From Eubacterium sp. ER2 (GTDB lineage Bacteria > Bacillota > Clostridia > Lachnospirales > Lachnospiraceae): a stretch of 57,123 nt of DNA. The DNA is taken from assembly GCF_000765215.1 (NCBI RefSeq), contig NZ_JPJE01000041.1, forward strand, positions 1 through 57,123, read 5' to 3'. A model generated the notes under the pieces. It was not told the DNA's origin, ran no database searches, and was given only the letters and a program-made list of their open reading frames with translations. Positions 1-8,641 of the stretch are shown in pieces (within the stretch, counting starts at the first letter, position 1; every line of letters starts with the position of its first letter). A program made the translations under genes and the position numbers.

Positions 1-52
1 TTTTTCTTGATAAAAACCGGAAGGATCATTGAAATGTTGATAACTACAATAG

Positions 53-75
53 AAAAGCCCCGGGGTAAACCGGGG
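53..75 (-). terminator. Rho-independent terminator after clpC
   Basis: Read on the minus strand, a stem CCCCGG/CCGGGG with a short loop is followed by CTTTTC. It lies about 70 bases past the clpC stop codon and in the right orientation to end the UVR-clpC transcript. Confidence 0.6.
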
Positions 76-93
76 ACTTTGTCTACAGTCTGT

Positions 94-125
94 AAGGACA
101 GCCTGCCGGCTGTCCTTATTTTTTA
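94..125 (+). terminator. Rho-independent terminator for a convergent gene to the left
   Basis: A 9-bp perfect stem (AAGGACAGC/GCTGTCCTT) is followed on the plus strand by ATTTTTTAT. It suits a plus-strand gene ending just left of the window, so that clpC and that gene converge here. Confidence 0.6.
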
Positions 126-144
126 TGCTGTCTTTTACGACAGA

Positions 145-2625
145 TCACGCTAAATCCAGGGCCGTTTCCCTCTCCCGATCCGACTCCTTTCCGGAGACAG
201 TCAGGCGAAGGTCGTCTCCCTTGGCGTCCACAACAATGACCTCGTCTGTGTCAAAATCCTCCTCAAGCAGCTTATCTGCCACCTTGTTCTGAAGAGCGGA
301 CTGGATCGCCCGGCGCAGCGGTCTTGCCCCGTATACCGGGTCAAACCCCTCCTGAGCCAGAACGTCCACGGCCTGATCCGTGATCCTTAAGTGAACGCCC
401 TGCTCCTCCAGTCTCCTTGCGAACTGCTCTGTCATATGGCCGGCGATCTGGCGCACATCCTTCTCCTCCAACTGGTGGAACACGATGATCTCGTCCAGAC
501 GGTTCAGGAATTCGGGCTGGAAGGTGCGCTTTACCTCCTCCATGACACGGCTTCTGATGTTCTCATCCCGCTGGGATCTTTCATCCTTATCAGACTGCAC
601 AAAGCCAAGGGACTTCTTTCCGAGAATGTCCCTCGCACCTACATTGGAGGTGAGGACGATGATCGTATTTTTAAAGCTCACAGTCCTCCCCTTGGAGTCT
701 GTCAGACGCCCGTCGTCCAGGATCTGCAGCAGCGCGTTCCACACGTCCGGATGGGCTTTCTCGATCTCGTCGAAGAGCACGATACTGTAGGGATGTTTTC
801 TCACCTGCTCAGTCAGCTGCCCTTCCTCGTCGTGGCCCACATAGCCCGGCGGGGAACCGATCAGCTTGGAGACCGTGTAGGACTCCATGTACTCGGACAT
901 GTCCAGACGGATCATGGCGTTCTCGTCCTGGAACATAGCCTCCGCCAGCGCACGGCACAGCTCCGTCTTCCCCACGCCGGTGGGGCCCAGGAACAGGAAG
1001 GAGCCCATGGGTCTGCCGGGATCCGCCACCCCTGTGCGTCCCCGCCGGATGGCCTGGGCCACTGCCTTGACTGCCTCGTCCTGTCCCACCACCCTCTGAT
1101 GGAGGATGGTCTCCAGGGAGCGGAGCCGCTCCTTCTCATCCATGGTCAGCATGGTCACCGGTATGCCCGTCCAGGCGGAGACAACCGCCGCGATATCCTG
1201 GGCATCCACCGCCTTTTTCTGGGATTTCTGCCAGGCCTCCTGCCGTTCCTTCAGGGTTCGCTCCAGCTCATTTTGCCTGTCACGGAGCACCGCCGCCCGC
1301 TCGTAGGCCTGGGCCTGGGCCGCCGCCTTCTTCTCCTTCTGGGTAGCGGCGATCTGGTCGTCCAGCTCCTGGAGCTGCGGGGGCTCTGTCATGCCCCTGG
1401 TTCGGATACGGGAGGCCGCCTCGTCCAGCAGGTCAATGGCCTTGTCTGGGAGGAAGCGATCCTGGATGTACCTGGCGGAAAGCTGGGCCGCCGCCCGCAC
1501 CGCCTCGTCCGTGATGGTGAGACCGTGGAAGTCCTCGTACCGCTTCTTCAGCCCCTCCAGTATCTCCACCGTGTCCTCGATATCCGGCTCCTCCACAGAG
1601 ACAGGCTGGAACCGCCGCTCCAGGGCCGCGTCCTTCTCTATATGCTGCCTGTACTCATTTCCCGTGGTGGCGCCAATAATCTGCAGGTCGCCCCGGGCCA
1701 GGACAGGCTTTAAGATGTTGGCTGCGTCCATGGCCTCGCTGGTGCCTGCCCCGGCTCCCATGATGGTGTGAAGCTCGTCGATAAAGAGGATAATGTCCTC
1801 ATCCTCCTGGGCCTCCCCCAGGAAGGCCTTCATCCTCTCCTCAAAATCGCCCCGGAACCGGGTGCCGGATATCATCCCCACCAGGTCCACGGCAATAATT
1901 TTCTTGTGCTTCAGGTTGAGAGGGATACGCCCGCTGGCAATGCGCTGGGCAAGCCCCTCCACCACGGCGGTCTTCCCAACTCCCGGATCCCCGATGAGAA
2001 CCGGATTGTTCTTGGTTCTGCGGGAGAGCACCTGCACCAGGCGCTCCACCACATCGTCCCGGCCGATGACCGGGTCAAACTGTCCTTCTTCCGCTTTCCG
2101 GGTCATGTCCGAGCCGTACTTCTCCAGGTAGGACTCGCCCTCTTCTTCCTCCTCCTGGGTGTGGACCGTCTCCTCCTCGGCGGCGTACTCCTCTTCCCCA
2201 ACGGGGAGCTCCTTTTTCATCTCCTCCGTATTGACGCCCAGAGACCAGAGAAGCTGCACAGCCGCACACTCCCCTGTGGACAGGATGCCCGCCAGGATAT
2301 CCTCCGGCCCCGTCTTCTCGTGACCCCGGGCCTTTGCCGCGGTCTGGGCCTGGCCCAGGACCTCGTCCGCCTCGCCGGAGATCTGGATAGCCCGGGCCTT
2401 GATACCCGCGGCGCTCCCGTCATATCTTCGTATGTACTCCTCCACCAGCTTGTCATCCAGGCCGTACTGCTTCAGCAGGCGGGCAGATCTTCCTCCTTCT
2501 TTGGCGAGAGCCCAGAGAAGATGCTCACTGCCCAGGTAACCGTGCCCCATCCGGGCCGCGAATTTGAGCGCGTTCTGAAAAATCTGCAGTCCGCTCTGAC
2601 TGTACACCTCCAGATTAACCTTCAT
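145..2625 (-). CDS. clpC: ATP-dependent chaperone/protease ATPase ClpC
   Basis: HSP100 AAA+ unfoldase that feeds substrates to ClpP in the cytoplasm. The 826-residue product has an N-terminal Clp_N repeat domain, a first AAA+ domain with Walker [11 protein letters not shown], a central UVR/coiled-coil segment, a second AAA+ domain with Walker [11 protein letters not shown], and a C-terminal ClpB D2-small domain. Length and order match ClpC rather than ClpB, because the middle domain is short. The start is the ATG at 2625, preceded by a near-perfect AGGAGGTG; the open frame reaches 36 codons further upstream, but that part is Arg-rich out-of-frame sequence of the neighbouring gene. Its first codons overlap the end of the UVR-protein gene, so the two are translationally coupled. 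No mcsB arginine kinase or ctsR repressor gene is adjacent, unlike the classical Bacillus operon. Confidence 0.96.
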   Translation of the reverse strand: MKVNLEVYSQSGLQIFQNALKFAARMGHGYLGSEHLLWALAKEGGRSARLLKQYGLDDKLVEEYIRRYDGSAAGIKARAIQISGEADEVLGQAQTAAKARGHEKTGPEDILAGILSTGECAAVQLLWSLGVNTEEMKKELPVGEEEYAAEEETVHTQEEEEEGESYLEKYGSDMTRKAEEGQFDPVIGRDDVVERLVQVLSRRTKNNPVLIGDPGVGKTAVVEGLAQRIASGRIPLNLKHKKIIAVDLVGMISGTRFRGDFEERMKAFLGEAQEDEDIILFIDELHTIMGAGAGTSEAMDAANILKPVLARGDLQIIGATTGNEYRQHIEKDAALERRFQPVSVEEPDIEDTVEILEGLKKRYEDFHGLTITDEAVRAAAQLSARYIQDRFLPDKAIDLLDEAASRIRTRGMTEPPQLQELDDQIAATQKEKKAAAQAQAYERAAVLRDRQNELERTLKERQEAWQKSQKKAVDAQDIAAVVSAWTGIPVTMLTMDEKERLRSLETILHQRVVGQDEAVKAVAQAIRRGRTGVADPGRPMGSFLFLGPTGVGKTELCRALAEAMFQDENAMIRLDMSEYMESYTVSKLIGSPPGYVGHDEEGQLTEQVRKHPYSIVLFDEIEKAHPDVWNALLQILDDGRLTDSKGRTVSFKNTIIVLTSNVGARDILGKKSLGFVQSDKDERSQRDENIRSRVMEEVKRTFQPEFLNRLDEIIVFHQLEEKDVRQIAGHMTEQFARRLEEQGVHLRITDQAVDVLAQEGFDPVYGARPLRRAIQSALQNKVADKLLEEDFDTDEVIVVDAKGDDLRLTVSGKESDRERETALDLA

Positions 2626-2983
2626 GAGAGCACACCTCCTTCTCCATGGTGGCAATGTCGTCCCGCAGGCGGGCGGCCTCCTCGTAGTTCTCCTTCTTCG
2701 CCGCCTCCTGGAGACGGACTTTAAGTACCGCAAGCTGCCGCTTACGCTTCAGATCCTCCTCCGCCTGATCCGGGAAAGCCCTCTCTCCCAGCCTTCTCGG
2801 CTCCGGCCTGCCGGGCCACCAGCCCGCGTAGTTGCGGAAGGCCTCCGCCTGTCCGGCGGCCACAGCCTGCTGCCACATCCTCTGCAGACAGCCCTCGCAC
2901 ACAGGGATCTGGTACAGAGCGCCCATATAGTTGGTATAAAAGATTTTATCCGCTTCATTTGTATTACAAAACTGACATTTCAT
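2615..2983 (-). CDS. McsA-like zinc-finger/UVR-motif protein
   Basis: Small 122-residue protein with an N-terminal zinc site (CxxC near residues 3-6 and a second CxxC around residues 29-32) and a C-terminal UVR motif (about residues 80-115, ending AARLRDDIATME). This resembles McsA, the adaptor/activator of the McsB-ClpC system, but it has only two CxxC pairs where Bacillus McsA has four. The start is the ATG at 2983, behind AGAGGTGA; the longer open frame starting at 3067 has no ribosome site. It is first in the operon and overlaps clpC by about 11 bases. Probable role: regulating or delivering substrates to ClpC. The family call is firm, the exact role is inferred. Confidence 0.85.
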   Translation of the reverse strand: MKCQFCNTNEADKIFYTNYMGALYQIPVCEGCLQRMWQQAVAAGQAEAFRNYAGWWPGRPEPRRLGERAFPDQAEEDLKRKRQLAVLKVRLQEAAKKENYEEAARLRDDIATMEKEVCSHEG

Positions 2984-3029
2984 ATCAAAGTTCACCTCTT
3001 TGTCTCTCTGTCTGAAATCTATATATTTA

Positions 3030-3084
3030 AAAAACTTAATAGTTAAGTTTTTAATAATATAATCCAAAACTATAAAAACGTCAA
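3030..3084 (-). promoter_or_regulatory. Strong sigma-A promoter with palindromic operator for the UVR-clpC operon
   Basis: On the minus strand TTGACG (3084-3079), a 17-base spacer and TATATT (3061-3056) form a near-consensus promoter. Immediately downstream, covering the expected start site, is a perfect palindrome with arms AAAAACTTAA and TTAAGTTTTT around TAG (3030-3052). It does not look like the CtsR heptad repeat (GGTCAAA). The position would let a dimeric repressor block transcription start. Confidence 0.8.
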
Positions 3085-3172
3085 TATTTTTGAGGTTTTT
3101 TATACTTTTTTAAGATTTATCGAAGGCCTCTTTTTTGCATATTATATAGAAGGGCCCCCGGCAAAGCCCTAT

Positions 3173-3201
3173 TGACAAATCCTTTCACAGGGGAGTAGTC
3201 T
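3173..3201 (+). promoter_or_regulatory. Candidate promoter of the MFS transporter gene
   Basis: TTGACA at 3173-3178 and TAGTCT at 3196-3201 are separated by 17 bases. The -10 element is weak. The ribosome site AGGAGG lies a few bases before the ATG at 3233. Confidence 0.45.
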
Positions 3202-3232
3202 TTTTATTGTCTGATACCAGGAGGAAAAAACC

Positions 3233-4417
3233 ATGAAACATTCTATACTGTCCAAAAACATTCTGCTCCTTTTAATATCCGGCTTTTTTTATTTCGCAAG
3301 CCCCATGCTGGTGACACCCCTCATCACCGGCTTCTCCGAAAGTCTGGGGGCCAGCGCGGCCTTTATGGGCATGGTGGGCGGCATGATGAACCTTTGCTCC
3401 CTGTTCTGCCGCCCCGCCGTGGGGAGCTTTATTGACAGGATCAGCAAGTACCGCCTGTCCATGGCAGGTCTCCTGCTCATGACCGCCGCCTCCGTGGGCT
3501 ACCTGCTCTCTGTCAGCCCCTTTATGGTCCTCTTTTTCCGAATTGTAAACGGCATCGGCTTTGCCCTCTGCTCCAGCTCTATGTCCACCTGGTTTTCCCT
3601 TCTCCTGCCCCCGGACAGGATCGGCTCCGGCATGGGCATCTACGGCATGATGAACGCCCTGGCTATGGCTGTGGCTCCCTCCATCGGCGTGGTCCTCTAC
3701 CAGACGGTTGGCTACCGCATCTCCTTTGTCATAGCCGCCATCTTCACCGGCCTCTCCCTCATCTTGATCCAGTTTGTGGCAGATAAAGGGGAGCCTATCC
3801 CCCGCCCCGCCTCCTCCAAAGCCGGAAAAAGCGGGAACAAAGAGACAGACTCCCGAAAAACGCCGCGGATCGTGGAGCCAAAGGTACTCCCCATCGCACT
3901 CATTATTATGCTGTTTGCCATCCCCTACTGCGCCACACAGTCCTTTATCGTGCGGTACACGGAGACCCGGAGCCTGGCTGTCACTGTCAGCCTGTTCTTC
4001 CCTATCTACGCGGCAGCCCTGCTGATCCTGCGGCTCACCATGCGGAACCTGTTTGACAGGCTGCGCTTTCCCGTCTTCTTTACCGGCAGCTCCATATGCG
4101 CCTTCCTGGCCATCCTCCTGCTGGCGCTGATGAGAAGCAATCTGCCCATGTGCGCCGCGGCCGTCCTGATGGCGGGAAGCTACGGCATCATGAGCTCCGT
4201 CTGCCAGTCCCGGGCCATCGTGATGGCGGGCCGGGAGCACGCCGGCCTTGGCAACAGCACCTACTATATCGGCCTGGACCTGGGCATGACCCTAGGCCCC
4301 ATGCTGGGCGGGATCCTCTACGGCAGCGTGGATGTGCGGCTCTTCTATCCGTTTCTTCTCCTCTGCGTTCCGGCGGCTGTCCTGGTCTTCCTCCTGAACC
4401 GGCGTACCCTGGCCTGA
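3233..4417 (+). CDS. Major facilitator superfamily transporter
   Basis: Hydrophobic 394-residue protein with about 12 predicted membrane helices and a central charged cytoplasmic loop (about residues 180-215, rich in Lys/Arg/Ser), the usual 6+6 MFS layout. The loop between helices 2 and 3 reads VGSFIDRISKYR, the MFS motif-A region. It is an efflux-type or DHA-like permease; the substrate cannot be read from sequence. It is monocistronic, divergent from the UVR-clpC operon, and ends 16 bases from the convergent CMD gene. Confidence 0.88.
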   Translation: MKHSILSKNILLLLISGFFYFASPMLVTPLITGFSESLGASAAFMGMVGGMMNLCSLFCRPAVGSFIDRISKYRLSMAGLLLMTAASVGYLLSVSPFMVLFFRIVNGIGFALCSSSMSTWFSLLLPPDRIGSGMGIYGMMNALAMAVAPSIGVVLYQTVGYRISFVIAAIFTGLSLILIQFVADKGEPIPRPASSKAGKSGNKETDSRKTPRIVEPKVLPIALIIMLFAIPYCATQSFIVRYTETRSLAVTVSLFFPIYAAALLILRLTMRNLFDRLRFPVFFTGSSICAFLAILLLALMRSNLPMCAAAVLMAGSYGIMSSVCQSRAIVMAGREHAGLGNSTYYIGLDLGMTLGPMLGGILYGSVDVRLFYPFLLLCVPAAVLVFLLNRRTLA

Positions 4418-4433
4418 GCGCTTTGCAGGCCGC

Positions 4434-5183
4434 TTACCGGGTCACTTCGTTGATGCAGGAAATGGCGTTCAGCGTGCGTGGAAAGCCGATAAAGGGCAGG
4501 CACTGGGTCACGGCATCAATGAGCATCTCCCGGGTGTTGCCCACGCTGATGTTGGCCCCTGCGTGGGATTTGGCCTGGGGCTCACAGCCGCCCAGGCAGC
4601 AGATGGCGCAGAAGGTGATAAGCTCCCGCATTTTCAGATCCAGGGTACCCCTTGTGTAGAAATCGCCAAAGCAGTAGGCGGAGAGATAGTCCTGGATATG
4701 CTTCAGCTCCTCCGGTGCGGCGTCGCGCATCTTGTTGATGTTGTCCGCGCCGAAGATTTCCTGCTGCACAGCCAGCCCTTTCTCAAAGCGGGTCTCCTCC
4801 GTCACCGTCCCCTGCTTCCTGCAGGGCTCTTTTATGCCCGCTGCCTGAAAGGCCTTGTTGACCTCTTTCAGGGCAGCCCACACCCGCTCCATGCCGATGT
4901 AGGGCGTGCACTGGTAGAGTGTCTCCTTGATCTCCTCCGGAGTGGCCCCGGCTCCCAGGGCAGCCTCCGTGTAGGCGGCCATATTGTCCAGCGTCTGGCA
5001 GGTGGTCAGGGCAGTCAGCGTGACAAGGGCCCTCTGCCTGTCTGTGAGGCATCCTCGGCTCAGTACATCCCCGCAGAGAAATCCTCTGGCGATGTCGGTA
5101 AATTCCGGATCCATAGCTCCCTCAAAGGCAGCTCCCTTAAACCATTTCTCATTGTTCTTTTCTGTTCTATCTGTGCGTTCCAT
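4434..5183 (-). CDS. Carboxymuconolactone decarboxylase (CMD/AhpD-like) family protein, duplicated domain
   Basis: The 249-residue protein carries two CMD-like helical domains in tandem. The first is around residues 25-110 (RQRALVTLTAL, then an IGMERV segment); the second is around residues 145-245 (MRELITFCAICCLGGCEPQ, then an IGFPRT segment). The second domain has closely spaced cysteines (CAICCLGGC) reminiscent of, but not identical to, the CxxC redox pair of AhpD. Members are often annotated as antioxidant or decarboxylase proteins; the true activity is unknown. The start at 5183 is supported by AAAGGAG about ten bases upstream. Confidence 0.85.
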   Translation of the reverse strand: MERTDRTEKNNEKWFKGAAFEGAMDPEFTDIARGFLCGDVLSRGCLTDRQRALVTLTALTTCQTLDNMAAYTEAALGAGATPEEIKETLYQCTPYIGMERVWAALKEVNKAFQAAGIKEPCRKQGTVTEETRFEKGLAVQQEIFGADNINKMRDAAPEELKHIQDYLSAYCFGDFYTRGTLDLKMRELITFCAICCLGGCEPQAKSHAGANISVGNTREMLIDAVTQCLPFIGFPRTLNAISCINEVTR

Positions 5184-5403
5184 CTTTGCAGGACTCCTTT
5201 CTTTTTCTCTCGATACCTATATTGTAAATCCGTCTCCTTGCCAGTGTCTAATACTTTTCCTGTATTCTTTTCTATGCCCGGGCGGCATTTCCCCGGGAGA
5301 AGCGGGCCTTGGCAGTTTGATAGCTTGCTTGTCATTGCAGGGAAAAGGAAATATCAGAAATATCAGATCACGGTGAGATAAAATTACTGCCGTACACAAA
5401 CAC

Positions 5404-5444
5404 GCGTGAATGTGTTACACTTTTATCTGTAAGAAAATTCACGC
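5404..5444 (+). promoter_or_regulatory. Inverted repeat ahead of the GNAT gene
   Basis: Perfect 7-base arms GCGTGAA (5404-5410) and TTCACGC (5438-5444) flank an AT-rich stretch, with the ribosome site (AAGGAGAG) directly after. It may be an operator or a leader hairpin. No convincing -35 box was found. Confidence 0.35.
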
Positions 5445-5461
5445 AAAAGGAGAGATGAACC

Positions 5462-5932
5462 ATGAGAGTACGTATGGCAGAAGAAAAAGACATAGAGAGG
5501 ATCCACAGCCTGCTGGCCCAGGTGGCTATGGTCCACCACAAGGGACGGCCGGACCTTTTTAAATACGGAAAAAGCAAGTACACGGATGAGGAGCTGAAGG
5601 AGATCTTAAAGGATGAAAACCGCCCCATACTGGCCGCCGTGGACGACAACGACTGTCTCCAGGGCTACGCCTTCTGCATTTTCCAGCAATACAAGGACAA
5701 CAATATCATGACCGATATCAAGACGCTCTACATTGACGACCTCTGCGTGGAGGAGACCCGGCGGGGAGAGCATATAGGAAAGACGCTCTACAATGCGGCC
5801 CTCGACTTTGCCAGGGAGCACGGCTGCTACAACGTGACCCTGAACGTCTGGAGCTGCAATGAGAGCGCCATGAAATTCTACCGTTCCTGCGGCCTGAAGG
5901 AGCAGAAGGTAGGAATGGAAGTCATCTTATAG
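5462..5932 (+). CDS. GNAT-family N-acetyltransferase
   Basis: 156-residue acetyl-CoA-dependent acetyltransferase of the GNAT fold. The N-terminal strand MRVRMAEEKDIERI, the central segment LYIDDLCVEETRRGEHIGKTLY (its R-x-x-G-x-G/A pyrophosphate loop appears as RGEHIG) and the C-terminal LNVWSCNESAMKFYRSCGL motif are all present and in order. The acceptor is unknown. The start at 5462 follows AAGGAGAG. The 3' end overlaps the convergent symporter gene by six bases. Confidence 0.88.
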   Translation: MRVRMAEEKDIERIHSLLAQVAMVHHKGRPDLFKYGKSKYTDEELKEILKDENRPILAAVDDNDCLQGYAFCIFQQYKDNNIMTDIKTLYIDDLCVEETRRGEHIGKTLYNAALDFAREHGCYNVTLNVWSCNESAMKFYRSCGLKEQKVGMEVIL

Positions 5933-7351
5933 GTTCTTTTTGCAGGACTCATAGTCCTTCAGTGACCGGACCGCCTCCCCTGCCATGGGGATGAGGGCGA
6001 TCATGTTGAAAATGGTCATCAGGCCCACTCCCACGTCCCCCATATCCCACACAAAGGTGTAGGCGGCCAGTCCTCCCACAAAGAGCATGACAAGGGCCAG
6101 GATCTTGTAGGCTGTCTGGGAGGTCCAGCTGTCCCCGAACAGATAGGCGATATTGGACCTGGCGTAGAAGAGGATGCCGATGAAGGTGGAGAAGCTGAAC
6201 AGCCACAGGATCAACGCCGTGAAGATCACGCCGAACTCGCCCAGGTGATAGCTCATAGCTGTCTGCAGAAGATCCATGCCCTCCAGCCCGGCGGTCATGG
6301 CCTCCGGCGTCAGGAGCATGATCATGGCCGTGCAGCTGCAGATCACCAGCGTGTCGATGAACACGCCCAGAGCCTGCAGAAGCCCCTCCTTGGCCGGATG
6401 GCTGATGTCAGCCGCTGCCGCCGCGCAGGGAGCGGAGCCGGAGCCCGCCTCATTGGAGAAAAGGCCTCGCTTCACGCCGTTCATGAGGACAGCTCCAAAG
6501 CCGCCCGCTGCCACCTGGCGAAAGCCGAAGGCCTCCGCGAAGATCCGCTGGAACACGCCCGGCAGAGCTCCCAGGTTGGTCAGTATGATGTAGACTGTGA
6601 TCACCAGGTACAGCCCTGCCATCACCGGCACCATGATGTCCAGCACCTTCACGGTGGCGTGCTTGCGCAGCACGATGACAGCCGCCAGGATAACAAGGAC
6701 AATGGTGGAGTAGAGGGGCGGAATGCCGAAGGCATTGTCAAAGGCGGAGGACACGGAGTTCCCGATCACCTGGCTGACGCCGCACCAGCACAGAAGTCCG
6801 GAGAGGGCAAAGAGTACCGCCACTACGGATTTCTTTCTCTTACTCCCCCTTCTCGTGATAAAAAAGCTGTGTATGTAGTAGGCCGGGCCTCCCCTGTATC
6901 CCCCGTAGAGGGGATCTTTTTCTTTGTAGAGCTGGGCCAGGGTTGCCTCCGCGAAGGCCGTGGAGGATCCCAGGAGCGCAATAGCCCACATCCAGAAGAC
7001 AGCACCCGCGCCTCCCGCGGAGATGGCCGCCACCACACCTACCAGGTTGCCCATGCCCACCCGGGTGGCCGTGGAGACGATGAGGGCCTGGACTCCCGAT
7101 ATAGCCTTCTCCTCAGAGACATTTCTCTTTTCCACTGTCACCCGGATCATCTCCGGGAACATGCGGAAAGGCATGAACCGCGTCCGAACGGTGAAATAAA
7201 TCCCCGCCGGCACAAGGATGAGGACCAGAATTGAAAGGCCCAGCGTGCCGCCCCCGGGAAGGGGAAGAGTGACGATGTCCCCCCACAGCAGACTGTATAC
7301 AGCCTCAATGAGATTTACCACCGCGCTGCCCGCTTTATGTAAAAATTCCAT
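5927..7351 (-). CDS. Alanine/glycine:cation symporter (AGCS) family protein
   Basis: Polytopic 474-residue permease importing Ala/Gly with Na+ or H+. Family hallmarks visible are the G-rich TRVGMGNLVGVVAAISAGG segment (about residues 85-105), the GPAYYI stretch, and the FSNEAGSGSAPCAAAAA motif (about residues 300-315). The start is the ATG at 7351, opening MEFLHKAGSAV, with AAAGGAAA upstream; the open frame extends 26 codons further but without a ribosome site. Single gene, tail-to-tail with the GNAT gene. Confidence 0.93.
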   Translation of the reverse strand: MEFLHKAGSAVVNLIEAVYSLLWGDIVTLPLPGGGTLGLSILVLILVPAGIYFTVRTRFMPFRMFPEMIRVTVEKRNVSEEKAISGVQALIVSTATRVGMGNLVGVVAAISAGGAGAVFWMWAIALLGSSTAFAEATLAQLYKEKDPLYGGYRGGPAYYIHSFFITRRGSKRKKSVVAVLFALSGLLCWCGVSQVIGNSVSSAFDNAFGIPPLYSTIVLVILAAVIVLRKHATVKVLDIMVPVMAGLYLVITVYIILTNLGALPGVFQRIFAEAFGFRQVAAGGFGAVLMNGVKRGLFSNEAGSGSAPCAAAAADISHPAKEGLLQALGVFIDTLVICSCTAMIMLLTPEAMTAGLEGMDLLQTAMSYHLGEFGVIFTALILWLFSFSTFIGILFYARSNIAYLFGDSWTSQTAYKILALVMLFVGGLAAYTFVWDMGDVGVGLMTIFNMIALIPMAGEAVRSLKDYESCKKNL

Positions 7352-7472
7352 GTTTCTGTTTCCTTTCTTCTTTTTTCCTGTCCCACCAGTATAAAGCGAA
7401 AGTTTGCCCCTGTAAAGTGAAAAAGTCAAATTAACGGATCAATTAGCCTGAAAACACGAAAGTACAGGCGAA

Positions 7473-7502
7473 GAGCCGGGGGCTTTCCGCGCTCCCCGGC
7501 TC
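7473..7502 (-). terminator. Hairpin downstream of the TelA gene
   Basis: Perfect 9-bp stem GAGCCGGGG/CCCCGGCTC. It sits 57 bases past the telA-like stop in the minus direction. The following sequence (TTCGCCTG) is only weakly T-rich, so termination strength is uncertain. Confidence 0.4.
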
Positions 7503-7558
7503 CTTCCGTCTCTGTATTCCTCTGTATTTCTCTGCGTTTACTTCAGCCCGGGTATTTC

Positions 7559-8638
7559 CTACTTCCGGATCTCCAGAAGCTTGGCCTTCAGGTCTCCCTC
7601 CAGTCGGCCAATCTCCTCCTCCGCGGCGCGCCGCTTCTCGCGGCCCTCCTGCTGGATCTTCATCACCTCGTCCAGGGTGGAGATGAGGGCCTCGTTGGTG
7701 GTCTTCAGCGTCTCCATATCCACAATGCCACGCTCCGACTCCCGGGCGGACTCTATGGTGGCCATCTTCAGCCGCTCCGCATTCTTCTTCAGCAGCTCGT
7801 TTGTCATGTCCGTCACTTCCCTCTGGGCCTGGGCCGCCTGGGCGGAATGCTCCACTCCCAGGGCCAGCACCATCTGACTCTTCCAGAGAGGTACGGTGTT
7901 GACAATGGTGGACTGGATCTTCTCCACCATCTGGGTGTCGTTGTTCTGCACAAGTCGGATCTGGGGCGCTGTCTGGATGGCGATCATCCTTGTCAGCTCC
8001 AGGTCATGTACCTTCTTCTCAAACCGTTCGCACATGGCCTCCAGATCCTTAGCCGCCTGGATGTCCTCCGGAAGTCCGGTGCTGTTTGCCTTCTGCACAA
8101 GATCCGGGAGCTGGACATTTCTGGTGTCCTCCAGCTTCTTCTTCCCCGCCGCAATATAGAGGGACAGCTCCTTGAAATACTCCAGGTTCTGGTCATACAT
8201 CTTGTCCAGTATGGCCGCGTCCTTCAAAAGCTGTCTCTGGTATCCCTCCAGTGTCTCGCATATCTTCGAAATATTGGCCTCCGCCTTCTCATACTTGGCT
8301 TTCAGCGCCGTCACCTTGTTGGCGCTCTTCTTGAAAAAGCCGAAGAAGCCCTTTGTCTCCTCCTCGTCAAAATCCCGCAGCTCTGTCACCACGCCGGACA
8401 GCAGATCCCCGATCTCTCCCAGATCCTTTGTGCGCACATTTTCCAGCGCCTTCTCGGAAAAATCCGCCATCTTCTTCTGCACCCCGGCTCCGTACTGGAG
8501 CACAGCCCCGGAGTCGTACAGATCGATCTGCCGGGCATACTCCGCCGCCATCTTTTTCTCCTCTTCCGTAAGAGCCGTATCCGGGGCGCTTCCCTGCATC
8601 TCTCCCTGTCCTGTGGTCATTGTAAATCCATCGCTCAT
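7559..8638 (-). CDS. TelA-family (toxic anion resistance) protein
   Basis: 359-residue, highly charged, mostly helical protein without membrane segments. It matches the TelA/KlaA family in length and in segments such as KGFFGFFKKSANKV, LEYFKELSLYIAAGKKKL and the C-terminal MATIESARESERG/TLDEVM region. Homologues were named for tellurite resistance, but the molecular role is unknown and several act in envelope stress. It follows the XpaC-like gene by three bases; this pairing is common in Firmicutes and suggests a joint function. The start at 8638 (MSDGFTMTTG) is preceded by AAAGGAATAG. Confidence 0.88.
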   Translation of the reverse strand: MSDGFTMTTGQGEMQGSAPDTALTEEEKKMAAEYARQIDLYDSGAVLQYGAGVQKKMADFSEKALENVRTKDLGEIGDLLSGVVTELRDFDEEETKGFFGFFKKSANKVTALKAKYEKAEANISKICETLEGYQRQLLKDAAILDKMYDQNLEYFKELSLYIAAGKKKLEDTRNVQLPDLVQKANSTGLPEDIQAAKDLEAMCERFEKKVHDLELTRMIAIQTAPQIRLVQNNDTQMVEKIQSTIVNTVPLWKSQMVLALGVEHSAQAAQAQREVTDMTNELLKKNAERLKMATIESARESERGIVDMETLKTTNEALISTLDEVMKIQQEGREKRRAAEEEIGRLEGDLKAKLLEIRK

Positions 8639-8641
8639 AGT

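Noticed and set aside
391-1713. 440-codon open frame opposite clpC
   Set aside because: It is the antisense of a certain clpC gene, has no ribosome site, and its composition (Leu/His-rich) reflects the complementary strand.
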